From JAJZRJ01 sp040757055 (GTDB lineage: Bacteria; Desulfobacterota; Desulfobulbia; Desulfobulbales; Desulfurivibrionaceae), in the NCBI GenBank assembly GCA_040757055.1, contig JBFLXY010000002.1:124001-188000 (forward strand): 64,000 nt of DNA. The letters are read 5' to 3'. Positions 25,938-35,309 of the stretch are shown piece by piece. Under the pieces are notes generated by a model. That model was not told the origin of the DNA. It ran no database searches and worked only from the letters and a program-made list of their open reading frames with translations. A program made the position numbers and the translations under genes. Numbering within the stretch: position 1 is the first letter of the stretch; each line of letters opens with the position of its first letter.

Positions 25938-27395
25938 TTACTTGTGCCCTCGCAGGATTTTCAGAATCTCCGGCGCCGGCTCATCTTCGGCCAGGATGAT
26001 GTGGCAGGTCTCGCAGTCCATGGAAATGGTGCCGCCCGCCTTGGTGGTGTGGCCGTCGTCGTGGCAGCGGAAGCAGCCGGATTCGTTCTTGTGGCCAAGG
26101 AAGCTGGGATAGGTGTTCCAGCCGATCTTCATGCCGGGGAAGACGTTTTCCGCATAAGCCTGCTGCACGCCGGCGATGGCCTCTTCGATCATGACGATGT
26201 TGTTCTTGTAGAGCGTCGGGTACTTCTCCTGGTACCAGGCGCGCAACTGGGTGGCGATGGCGTTTTTCGCCTCCTCCGTGGAGGCATATTCCCTGTTCAC
26301 GGCCACCAGGGCCTGCTGTTTGATGAAGGGCAGGTCGGTGGGTATCCTGCCGGCGAGGAGTTTCTGGTCGAGCGCCTCGTCCGCCGAGAGGTAGATGTGG
26401 GTCGGCCGGTTGTGGCAGTCCACGCAGTCCATCACTCGCACCCCGCCTTCATGCTTCCCGTCTGCTGCGGGTTCCGTCACCGTGTCCGCGGCAAAGACGA
26501 TCTTGGTGCCATCAAGTTTTTCCAGCACCACCTCGCTGATCTGCTGCCGGCCACGGTCGGTGTGGGTGTAGGTGATCTTGTTCTCCGGCGCCACATGCCA
26601 GTGGATACCGTGGGCCTGCTGGCCGCGGTAGCCGCCGTGGCCCACCTTCATGAGCAGCACGGTCTGGACGTGGGTATTTTTTTCATCGGCCAGATATTTG
26701 TCCTTCACGTAGAGTTTCTCGCCATGGAAGAGTTCGGGCCGGTGGCATTCCTCGCAGGTTTCCCTGGCCGGGCGCAGACCGTGGACCGGGGTTTCGATGG
26801 GCCGGCTGTAGGTGTTGAGCGCCACGGCGAAAAGCTGGCGCACGCCGGATATCTTCGATTTGGCGAACCACTGGGCGCCGGAGCCGATGTGGCATTCGAC
26901 GCATTTGACCCGCGAATGGGGAGAGTTCTGGTAGGTGGTGTATTCCGGCTCCATCACCGTATGGCAGAACTGGCCGCAGAAAGCGACCGACTCGGTGTAG
27001 TGGTAGCCGGCATAGGAAAGCAGCAGCACGATGAAGATGTTGAGCAGCGTGAGCCCGGTGGCCAGCATGATGAGTTTGCGCACCCGGCTGAACTTGTCCG
27101 GGGCGGTGAACTGTTCCTTGAGATACTCAAAGGTGAAGAGGCCCACCTCCTCTTTGCCCTTGAAGAAGAAGAGGCCGAGGAAGACGAGCACCAGGCCGAG
27201 GAGAAAGGTGGGCCCGAGGACCATGTAGATGATGAAGCCGAAATAGGGATTTTCCACCACCCCCATCATGTCGAGCATGGTGGCCACCAGCAGCACCGGA
27301 AAGATGAGGGTGGCAATGATGGCGCCCACCAGCGAGACTCTGCTCCGGGCAATACCGCCGAAAAACGCTTTGATGATGTCCGTGACCTGAATCAA
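25938..27395 (-). CDS. Membrane-anchored NapC/NirT-type multiheme cytochrome c
   Basis: 485-residue cytochrome with three N-terminal membrane segments (about 22-42, 53-77, 107-127) and a periplasmic multiheme part. Hemes are read as one CX3CH (CGQFCH, residues 140-145) and five CXXCH motifs (CVECH at 165, CEECH at 214, CVDCH at 324, CFRCH and CETCH near the C-terminus). FCGQFCHTVMEPEY is the form seen in NapC/NirT-type quinol-oxidising cytochromes of metal- and sulfur-reducing deltaproteobacteria. It probably passes electrons from the menaquinone pool to periplasmic acceptors. The start is a TTG at 27395, chosen for the strong GGGGAGGAGAG upstream and because homology starts there. Confidence 0.85.
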   Translation of the reverse strand: MIQVTDIIKAFFGGIARSRVSLVGAIIATLIFPVLLVATMLDMMGVVENPYFGFIIYMVLGPTFLLGLVLVFLGLFFFKGKEEVGLFTFEYLKEQFTAPDKFSRVRKLIMLATGLTLLNIFIVLLLSYAGYHYTESVAFCGQFCHTVMEPEYTTYQNSPHSRVKCVECHIGSGAQWFAKSKISGVRQLFAVALNTYSRPIETPVHGLRPARETCEECHRPELFHGEKLYVKDKYLADEKNTHVQTVLLMKVGHGGYRGQQAHGIHWHVAPENKITYTHTDRGRQQISEVVLEKLDGTKIVFAADTVTEPAADGKHEGGVRVMDCVDCHNRPTHIYLSADEALDQKLLAGRIPTDLPFIKQQALVAVNREYASTEEAKNAIATQLRAWYQEKYPTLYKNNIVMIEEAIAGVQQAYAENVFPGMKIGWNTYPSFLGHKNESGCFRCHDDGHTTKAGGTISMDCETCHIILAEDEPAPEILKILRGHK

Positions 27396-27470
27396 AGTTC
27401 TCTCCTCCCCCGTCGTGGTCTGTTGTTTCAGGTGCGGTTCCCATGCCGCGCCACTGATACTTTGTGGTAT

Positions 27471-27498
27471 AGCATAGCTGGTTTAAAGGAAAAAACAA
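27471..27498 (-). promoter_or_regulatory. Promoter for the NapC-type cytochrome gene
   Basis: TTGTTT and TATGCT are separated by 16 bp on the minus strand, with a predicted start near 27464 and a leader of about 70 nt. Confidence 0.45.
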
Positions 27499-27508
27499 TG
27501 CAATTTTA

Positions 27509-27522
27509 ACAGGTTAACCTGT
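27509..27522. promoter_or_regulatory. Perfect 14-bp palindrome upstream of the cytochrome promoter
   Basis: ACAGGTTAACCTGT is perfectly symmetrical and centred about 51 bp upstream of the predicted start, a normal position for an activator. The binding protein is not identified; the nearby MerR regulator is one candidate. Confidence 0.45.
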
Positions 27523-27629
27523 ATTTTGAGCTGTCAGCATTCTGGATAGCCCTGTTGTCCGCATTATAGCACATTGTGGTTTCCGGTTGGGACGCGGAGA
27601 TAATGGATGGGGCGACGACAAGAAAGAAG

Positions 27630-29537
<1,908 letters not shown>

Positions 29538-29610
29538 GCGTGTCAGTGACTCCGGCGCCAGAAGGTGGGGGGTATTTTCCCCATCTTACCGGAAGGTCTT
29601 GCGCGGTGCC

Positions 29611-29646
29611 AAGAAAAAGAAAAAGCCCGGTGCCAGTGCTCCGGGC
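29611..29646 (-). terminator. Intrinsic terminator after the small membrane-protein genes
   Basis: GCCCGG (29625-29630) and CCGGGC (29641-29646) form a stem, and the minus strand continues with a T-rich tract at 29624-29611. It separates the two small genes from ftsH. Confidence 0.6.
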
Positions 29647-29692
29647 CTTGGGTGGATGGTGTGGGCGAAAAGGTGCTCTCGCGGCGTTCTCT

Positions 29693-29935
29693 TCACCCGC
29701 CGCCGAGGGCGGAGACCCATCCTCGCAGCAAACCCGCCACGCTGCCGCTCTGGACGAGGCCGACGATGAGGCAGACAAAGCCCCCCATCCCGACCGCGGC
29801 GCCTGCAAACAGCAGGATTCCCACCCCCGTCCGCGAGATATCCTCATCGATCTCCGCGGAACGGGGTGGAGACGGTCGCAATGTTCCGGCCTTTTTGCGT
29901 GCCTTTGCGATGGCAATGGCAATGGCGTCTTTCAT
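29693..29935 (-). CDS. Small single-span membrane protein (second of a pair)
   Basis: 80 residues: a basic N-terminus (KARKKAGTLRPSPP), then one long hydrophobic segment (about 42-62) ending with GLLRGWVSALGG. It resembles the neighbour at 29961-30167 in the hydrophobic segment and in the closing pattern (LLRGWVSALGG against LARAWVTAVTG), so the two look like diverged tandem copies. ATG at 29935 is chosen; a more upstream start would overlap the neighbour. Function unknown. They share a divergent regulatory region with the seven-heme cytochrome module. Confidence 0.55.
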   Translation of the reverse strand: MKDAIAIAIAKARKKAGTLRPSPPRSAEIDEDISRTGVGILLFAGAAVGMGGFVCLIVGLVQSGSVAGLLRGWVSALGGG

Positions 29936-29960
29936 GACGGTAGCCGCTCCCGCGTCGGGG

Positions 29961-30167
29961 TTATACGCCGGTGACGGCGGTAACCCATGCCCGTGCCAGG
30001 GCAATCGGGCCGCCACTGGCGATCATGCCGCCGACAAAGCAGGCAACCGCCCACAGGCCGACCAGGGAAGAAGCGACGCCGAGGGTGGCCAGCGCTCCCC
30101 TGGAAACGTCTGTCTTTGCCGTGGCCTGTTCGGTGACGCGGGTACGTGTCAATGCGATGTTCTTCAT
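29961..30167 (-). CDS. Small single-span membrane protein (first of a pair)
   Basis: 68 residues: a polar N-terminus (MKNIALTRTRVTEQ), then a hydrophobic region (about 24-48, LGVASSLVGLWAVACFVGGMIA) and a short tail. ATG at 30167 has GAGGAGG upstream, a strong ribosome binding site supporting a real gene despite its size. It is a tandem relative of the gene at 29693. Possible roles include a small subunit of a membrane cytochrome complex or a membrane-stress peptide; the sequence does not decide. Confidence 0.6.
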   Translation of the reverse strand: MKNIALTRTRVTEQATAKTDVSRGALATLGVASSLVGLWAVACFVGGMIASGGPIALARAWVTAVTGV

Positions 30168-30295
30168 GATCGGCCTCCTCTCGTCGTTGTTTCCTTGCGC
30201 ACACAGCATCGTACTGCGGGCCTTTCCTGATTTTCATTATAAGCATTGCGCCGGTGATCGCAATAGAAAAAAGCAAATAATTATAAATAGTTACA

Positions 30296-30385
30296 TGACA
30301 ACAATGGCTGTCAGCATCCGGGGAGAAAGGGATGGTCGCATTTTGTTCAAAAAAAGAACGCGAATGCTGACATCTGTTGTTGTCA
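30296..30385. repeat. Large bipartite inverted repeat
   Basis: Each arm has two blocks: TGACAACAA, 5 variable bases, GTCAGCAT (30296-30317), mirrored exactly at 30364-30385. All 17 block positions match between arms while the 5-base spacers differ, which suggests two pairs of protein-binding half-sites rather than a hairpin. A GTTC/GAAC pair lies near the centre. Confidence 0.5.
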
Positions 30386-30524
30386 GCTCGGTTGGCTGGG
30401 GTGTGATCCACGGCAACTGGCGCGACGGCACGTCAAAAGAGGTGATTCCCGGCTGGCGGGAGGAAGAATGGCCTTTCCGGCCGGGCAGTTCCTTTTTCAG
30501 GGAGGTTTTTAGGGCGACACTATG

Positions 30525-30573
30525 GTTGCATGAATGCGACTCTATTGTTGCAACGGTGTTGCATCAATGCGAC
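30525..30573. promoter_or_regulatory. Pair of GTTGCAT-N2-ATGCGAC upstream sites
   Basis: Two 16-bp imperfect palindromes at 30525-30540 and 30558-30573 differ at one base and are 33 bp apart (about three helical turns). Both lie 100-150 bp upstream of the predicted sigma-54 start. A third, shorter palindrome GTTGCAAC lies between them. This is the classic layout of enhancer sites for an NtrC-type activator. Confidence 0.6.
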
Positions 30574-30646
30574 ACCGTTCCGTGGCACAGCCTCCTCTTC
30601 GCTGGTAATGATCTGTTTTTTCAGTGAAAAAAATAATCGCGGCAGA

Positions 30647-30662
30647 TGGCATGCTCTGTGCT
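30647..30662 (+). promoter_or_regulatory. Sigma-54 promoter for the seven-heme cytochrome module
   Basis: TGGCATGCTCTGTGCT matches the -24/-12 consensus with correct GG-GC spacing and two mismatches. Predicted start near 30673, about 140 bp before the cytochrome ATG. Confidence 0.5.
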
Positions 30663-30814
30663 TTCTTCTCCAGCAGAGGGTCGCGTTGCCCCGGTCCGTG
30701 GAGTCTCTCTTCTCACTTTTGCAAGGAATCGGGGCTGGGCCGGAAACGGCCTGATTCGTCCAGGAACGCTTCATCATTTTCATGATTCGTATAACTTTTC
30801 TGGAGGAGAGTGGC

Positions 30815-31951
30815 ATGGGAAAAAGAACGGGAAAGAGGGTGCTGTTGCTGTGTTTCGCCATGAGTGTTTCGTGGTGGCATGCGCCGTGTTATGCCATCGA
30901 AAATTCCGAATGCATTGCCTGCCATGGGGACGAGGGCCTGCAGCGCAACGTGGAGAACACCTATGCCTCAACCTATGCCCGGGTCAACCTGGCGGTGGAT
31001 GAGGAACGCTTCCAGCACTCGGCGCACCACCTCAGCGGCATTGCCTGTGTTGATTGTCATAGCGACATCAAGAAGCTCGATTACAACCAGGAGGTTCCCC
31101 ACCCCAAGCGGCTCAAGGAGGTGGATTGCACCACCTGCCATGGGGAGCAGGGCCATACCTTCATCCACAGCGTGCATGGCGAGGTTCGGGGCAAGGGCAT
31201 CATCATGCGCTGCTATGCGTGCCACGACTACCACTACTCCACCCACCAGGAGGCGCTCTACGTGACGGAGCGCAATCAGAAATGCCTTCAGTGCCACAAT
31301 CCCTATCAGTCCCACGACTGGCTGCCCCAGAAGAAGGCGCATTTCGACTTCACCCAATGCACCGCCTGCCATGCCACCAAGGTTCCCCATCATTTTCATC
31401 TGACCTTCTACGATCTCGGCGGCAAGAAATTCCTCAGCGGCGACGAGGTGCTGCGGGCCCTCAAGGTGGAGCATGATGGTTTCATGCCGCTGATCGACCA
31501 GAACAGGAACGCCACCATCGACACCGCGGAGCTCGACAATCTGGTCCTGCTGCTGCGCCAGAAGGGGTTGCACACCACGGTCCACGCCGAACTGGTTTCC
31601 GAGATGCAGCCGCAGGCCCATCAGATCCACAGCAAGGATGCGGAACGCAGTTGTGTCGCCTGCCATTCGGCGGCGTCGCCCTTCTTCGATGCCGTGACCA
31701 TCGCCCTGAGCAGGGAGGATGGCTCGGTCAGCCACCACATGGTGGATCGCCGGGCGCTGGAAAGCTTTCACGTCAGCCATTTCTATGCCATCGGCGGCAC
31801 CCGGGTCCGCCTGCTGGACAAGGTGGGGCTCGCCCTCCTGGTCGGCGGCGTCCTCGTGGTCATGGGACATCTCGGGGTGCGGCTGGCCACCATTCCCGTC
31901 CGCCGGGCCAGAAAGGAAATGGAAGAAAAACAGCATCGAGCTGATCATTAA
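30815..31951 (+). CDS. Seven-heme c-type cytochrome with EF-hand-like loop and C-terminal anchor
   Basis: 378-residue periplasmic cytochrome. A signal peptide (1-27) is followed by seven CXXCH motifs: CIACH (33), CVDCH (78), CTTCH (105), CYACH (133), CLQCH (157), CTACH (182) and CVACH (280). Between hemes six and seven, residues 228-239 (DQNRNATIDTAE) match the 12-residue calcium-binding loop of an EF-hand, flanked by helix-like sequence; this is rare in cytochromes. One C-terminal membrane segment lies at about 333-355. ATG at 30815 has GGAGGAG upstream. It is followed 12 bp later by a b-type cytochrome, so the two probably form a quinone-linked electron-transfer complex. Confidence 0.85.
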   Translation: MGKRTGKRVLLLCFAMSVSWWHAPCYAIENSECIACHGDEGLQRNVENTYASTYARVNLAVDEERFQHSAHHLSGIACVDCHSDIKKLDYNQEVPHPKRLKEVDCTTCHGEQGHTFIHSVHGEVRGKGIIMRCYACHDYHYSTHQEALYVTERNQKCLQCHNPYQSHDWLPQKKAHFDFTQCTACHATKVPHHFHLTFYDLGGKKFLSGDEVLRALKVEHDGFMPLIDQNRNATIDTAELDNLVLLLRQKGLHTTVHAELVSEMQPQAHQIHSKDAERSCVACHSAASPFFDAVTIALSREDGSVSHHMVDRRALESFHVSHFYAIGGTRVRLLDKVGLALLVGGVLVVMGHLGVRLATIPVRRARKEMEEKQHRADH

Positions 31952-31963
31952 AGGAGGTTCGCC

Positions 31964-32584
31964 ATGGAACACAATGACGCCATCTATATTCATCCCACCC
32001 CGGTCCGCATCTGGCACTGGATCAATGCCCTTGCCTTCCTCGTTCTCATCGCCACCGGCACCCAGATCCGCTTTCCCGAACTCCTTGGCCTCTTTTCCCT
32101 GGAGAGCGCGGTGAAGGTCCACAACTACACAGGGTTTCTCCTGATCGCCAACTACCTGCTGTGGCTCTTCTTCTACCTGGGCACCGGCAAGGTCAGGGTC
32201 TACTTCCCGAATTTCCGCGCCTTTACCGCAGACACCCTGCGGCAGGCGCAATACTACGGCTACGGCATCTTCAAGGGGGAGCCCAACCCCCACGTCATGA
32301 CACCGGAAAACAAGTTCAACCCCATGCAGCAGCAGGCCTATCTCGGGATCATGTTCCTCCTGCTGCCGGCGCAGATCGCCTCCGGCTTTTTTCTCTGGCG
32401 GGTGCGGGGGTTCGAGAACTACATCACCCTGCTTGGCGGGGTGAAGATCGTGGCGACCATCCATGTCCTGCTTTTCTTCTTCTTTACCGCCTTCATCATT
32501 GTGCACTGCTATCTGGCGACCCTGGGCCACACGCCGCTGGCCCACTTCAAGGCCATGATCACCGGCTATGAGGAACATCATTGA
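31964..32584 (+). CDS. Cytochrome b561-type membrane subunit (PhsC/HyaC-like)
   Basis: 206 residues with four membrane segments and the histidines expected for two b hemes: RIWHWINALAFL in segment 1, VKVHNYTGF before segment 2, and TIHVLLFFFF and IIVHCYL in the last segments. It resembles the membrane subunits of Ni/Fe hydrogenase and thiosulfate reductase. It would exchange electrons between quinones and the adjacent seven-heme cytochrome. AAAGGAGG gives a strong ribosome binding site. It could also serve the PhsA/PhsB-like enzyme at 38180-41324, which has no membrane subunit of its own. Confidence 0.85.
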   Translation: MEHNDAIYIHPTPVRIWHWINALAFLVLIATGTQIRFPELLGLFSLESAVKVHNYTGFLLIANYLLWLFFYLGTGKVRVYFPNFRAFTADTLRQAQYYGYGIFKGEPNPHVMTPENKFNPMQQQAYLGIMFLLLPAQIASGFFLWRVRGFENYITLLGGVKIVATIHVLLFFFFTAFIIVHCYLATLGHTPLAHFKAMITGYEEHH

Positions 32585-32715
32585 GGGCAGGCCAGGAGGA
32601 ACAGCCCCCGGTGGGCAGAGGCGGCCAGGCGCCGGCACCCTCTTCCTGGCCCAGGAGGAGAGAGGGTGCAGGGGGCGGAGGCGTGACGGCAGGATCATCA
32701 ACAAGGGGTGCAGCG

Positions 32716-34167
32716 ATGCTCAAGGAATTCAGCGGAGTAAGTGGGGTGAGCGGAGTGATGTCGATTTCCGCCCTGGCGAAGAAGGTGCCGCAGCTGCCTT
32801 ACCAGGCTCCGGCAGAGTCCATCCTGGAGAGCATTTCCGATGGCGTTTTCACCGTGGATGAGAATTTTCGCATCACCTTCTTCAACCACGCCGCCGAGCA
32901 GATCACCGGAATCCCGCGCGCTGCGGCGCTGGGGAAACCGTGCCATGAGGTCTTCCGCTCCGACATGTGTTCCAGCCACTGCGCCCTCAAGGAGACGCTG
33001 ACCACGGGAAACTCCATCATCAACAAGTCCGCCCACATCCTCAATGCCAAAGGCGGGGAGGTGCCCATCTCCCTTTCCACCGCCCTGCTGCGGAATCGCG
33101 AAGGTGAAACCATCGGCGGGGCCGAGACCTTTCGGGACCTCACCCTGGTGGAAACCCTGGTGCGGGAATTGGAAGGGCGCTGCCAGCTGGGCGATCTCGT
33201 CACCAAGAGTCCCTCCATGCGGAAGATTTTCGACGTGCTGCCCCAGATCGCCATCAGCGACAGCACCGTCCTGATCCAGGGGGAGACCGGCACCGGCAAG
33301 GAACTGCTGGCCCGGGCCATCCATTCCATGAGCAACCGCAATTCCATGCCGCTCATTTCGCTCAACTGCGGCGCCCTGCCCGACACCCTGCTCGAGTCGG
33401 AACTCTTCGGCTACAAGGCCGGGGCCTTCACCGGCGCCAACAAGGACAAGCTGGGCCGTTTCGCCCTTGCCGAAGGGGGCACCCTTTTCCTTGACGAGAT
33501 CGGTGAAATCAGCCCGGCGCTGCAGGTCCGCCTGCTGCGGGTCCTGCAGGAGAAATCCTACGAGCCGCTGGGCGGAGTGCATTCGGTCAAGGCGAACGTG
33601 CGGGTGATCTGCGCCACCAACCGCTCCCTGGCCGACCTCGTCCAGGAGGGGAAATTCCGTCAGGACCTTTTCTTCCGCATCAACGTGGTGCGGGTGGAGC
33701 CCCCGCCGCTGCGCAGCCGCAAGGAGGACATTCCGCTGCTGGTGGATCATTTCATCAAGCGGTTCAACCGGCTGCAGGGCAAAATGGTCAGGGGCATCAC
33801 CCAGGAGACCATGGCGCTCCTGATGGCCCATGATTTTCCCGGCAACTGCCGGGAACTGGAAAATCTCGTGGAGCACGCCTTTGTCCTCTGCTCCGAGGGC
33901 TACATCACTCCGGCCTGCCTGCCCGAGGAGTTCAGCGCGCAGCATCGCTCCTGGCAACCGCCGTCGGTGCAGCATGACGCCAGTGAGATGGAAAAGGTGC
34001 TGCATGGGGCCGAGGCCGAGGCCATCATCGCGGCCATCAGGCGCAACAACAACAACCGGGTGGCGGCTGCCCGCGAGCTCGGCATCCATAAGAGCACCCT
34101 GTTCCGGAAAATAAAGAGTCTCGGGATTTCCCTGCCCGAGTTCGATGGCCGCTATCGCAACGCCTAG
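32716..34167 (+). CDS. Sigma-54-dependent regulator with Cys-containing PAS domain
   Basis: 483-residue NtrC-type activator: PAS domain (about 30-140), AAA+ with GETGTGKE (near 190), GAFTGA (near 236) and LFLDEIGE, and a Fis-type helix-turn-helix (VAAARELGIHKSTLFRKI). The PAS domain carries three cysteines and a His in CHEVFRSDMCSSHC (residues 76-89), suggesting redox or metal sensing. ATG at 32716 has AAGGGG at seven bases; an ATG at 32758 with GGAG is possible. It lies downstream of the cytochrome pair and between two sigma-54 promoters that share the ATGCRAC half-site, so it probably controls both. Confidence 0.9.
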   Translation: MLKEFSGVSGVSGVMSISALAKKVPQLPYQAPAESILESISDGVFTVDENFRITFFNHAAEQITGIPRAAALGKPCHEVFRSDMCSSHCALKETLTTGNSIINKSAHILNAKGGEVPISLSTALLRNREGETIGGAETFRDLTLVETLVRELEGRCQLGDLVTKSPSMRKIFDVLPQIAISDSTVLIQGETGTGKELLARAIHSMSNRNSMPLISLNCGALPDTLLESELFGYKAGAFTGANKDKLGRFALAEGGTLFLDEIGEISPALQVRLLRVLQEKSYEPLGGVHSVKANVRVICATNRSLADLVQEGKFRQDLFFRINVVRVEPPPLRSRKEDIPLLVDHFIKRFNRLQGKMVRGITQETMALLMAHDFPGNCRELENLVEHAFVLCSEGYITPACLPEEFSAQHRSWQPPSVQHDASEMEKVLHGAEAEAIIAAIRRNNNNRVAAARELGIHKSTLFRKIKSLGISLPEFDGRYRNA

Positions 34168-34421
34168 CAGGCGGCCGAAGCCATCCACCTTCCAGCGGCA
34201 GCAGGGATTCTCTCTGCTGCCGTTCCTGCACTGATCCTGCCAGCCTCTTTTGTCTTCAATTTTCAGCTCTCGATTGCATTTTTGCCACCAAGTGTCGCAC
34301 TGCTTCTCTCGTGAACGCTACTCAAAGAGTCAAATTGTCGGCAATACAGTTGTTCTTTTGCAACCAGAACAGAGGGGATGCGCCACAATGCTGCCATCTT
34401 TTTGTGCAGCAAGGTATCGCA

Positions 34422-34461
34422 CGCGAGACTGCGTGTGTCGCATCAGTCTCGCGGATGCGAC
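34422..34461. promoter_or_regulatory. Overlapping inverted repeats with ATGCGAC half-sites
   Basis: GTCGCAT (34437-34443) and ATGCGAC (34455-34461) are perfectly inverted with an 11-bp spacer, and they interlock with a perfect 10-bp inverted repeat CGCGAGACTG/CAGTCTCGCG (34422-34431, 34444-34453). They lie 100-140 bp upstream of the predicted sigma-54 start. The ATGCGAC half-site is the same as in the sites at 30525-30573. Confidence 0.5.
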
Positions 34462-34536
34462 CCTGAGGCCTTGGAAAAACCCTGGGAAATCATTCTATAT
34501 CATTGATTTTATTATAAATAAAAAACACACCTTTGT

Positions 34537-34552
34537 TGGCACGGGAAATGCT
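34537..34552 (+). promoter_or_regulatory. Sigma-54 promoter for the gene at 34645
   Basis: TGGCACGGGAAATGCT matches the -24/-12 consensus TGGCACG-N4-TTGCT with one mismatch and exact spacing. Predicted start near 34563, about 80 bp before the ATG. Confidence 0.7.
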
Positions 34553-34644
34553 TCTGTAATAAGACAAACGGAGAAACAAAAGATCGTGCGACTGCAGAAA
34601 CAGTACTCAATAAAAATGCACCATATAACTCAAGGAGGAAGGTC

Positions 34645-35070
34645 ATGGAACAACTGCAACTGCTGCTCATCGTGATTCCGCTTTCAGGGTATTTTCTCGC
34701 CAAGACCTACCGGCCGGAGATGTTGTGGCGGGTAACGGGCATCACCTTCGGCATGGTCGTCGCGCCGGTGAGCCTCTGCCTTCTGAACTACGCCTATGTC
34801 CCGATCATCGGCAAGCTGTTCGGGCTGGTGGGGCTCCTCTTCAACCTGATCCATGGGGCACCGGGGTACTTCATGGTGGTGGGCATGGGCTTCCAGGAAC
34901 CGGGAGTTTCACTCTCCTTTTCGGAACTGGCCCTCATCAATCTGGTCAACGGCATCCTCTGGTCCGTGCACTATGGGCTGGTGGGCTATAATTTCGACGT
35001 CAAGTGGGCGGAGTCGGAAACCCCGGCCCCGGCCCTGCGCACCCTGCGGCACAAACCGGCATCTCGCTAG
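34645..35070 (+). CDS. Four-span-like membrane protein, unknown
   Basis: 141 residues with hydrophobic segments at about 3-19, 27-48, 55-80 and 90-113, and a charged Pro/Ala tail. Features such as NLIHGAPGYFMVVGMGF and NLVNGILWSVHYGLVGY give conserved-looking polar spots within segments, including one His in each of the last two. I do not recognise the family. It is a single-gene unit with its own sigma-54 promoter, an AAGGAGGAAGG ribosome binding site and a terminator, so it is well delimited and probably strongly expressed when induced. It likely belongs to the same regulon as the seven-heme cytochrome. Confidence 0.65.
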   Translation: MEQLQLLLIVIPLSGYFLAKTYRPEMLWRVTGITFGMVVAPVSLCLLNYAYVPIIGKLFGLVGLLFNLIHGAPGYFMVVGMGFQEPGVSLSFSELALINLVNGILWSVHYGLVGYNFDVKWAESETPAPALRTLRHKPASR

Positions 35071-35095
35071 CAGTTCAGCTTTCTCTCCCTGCGTC

Positions 35096-35136
35096 GCCCC
35101 CGCGGCCTTCCCCCAAGGTCGCGGGGGCATTTTTTT
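35096..35136 (+). terminator. Rho-independent terminator
   Basis: A 14-bp stem (one GU pair) at 35096-35109 with 35115-35128, loop CCCCC, followed by ATTTTTTT. It lies 26 bp after the membrane-protein stop. Confidence 0.9.
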
Positions 35137-35309
35137 GCTTCCGGCAAATGTTGGCCTTTGTCGACGGGGCTCCCGGGGAGGCTTCTGGTGCCGTCATATC
35201 GCCGGGGGATCGTCTCCACGGTGATCCGGGTGCAGGACTCAAGAGTTCCGCCGTTTTTCCCGGCAGCCTGAAAGACAGGGCCATGGAGCGGCGGGCGGAA
35301 GGGGGCTGA

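Larger units (their letters stand above)
30168..30814. other. Large divergent regulatory region
   Basis: This 647-bp gap contains a large inverted repeat (30296-30385), two near-identical 16-bp palindromes (30525-30573) and a sigma-54 promoter (from 30647), each listed separately. I see no gene in it. Confidence 0.55.
34168..34644. other. Regulatory region before the membrane protein at 34645
   Basis: This 477-bp gap begins with a 9-bp-stem hairpin (34196-34204 with 34214-34222) that lacks a T run. An enhancer-like region at 34422-34461 and a sigma-54 promoter from 34537 follow. The base composition shifts to AT-rich near 34490-34530. I see no gene. Confidence 0.5.

Noticed and set aside
30296..30385. 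Miniature transposable element
   Set aside because: Inverted arms are present, but there is no target-site duplication or second copy in the window, and the spacer variation fits binding sites better.
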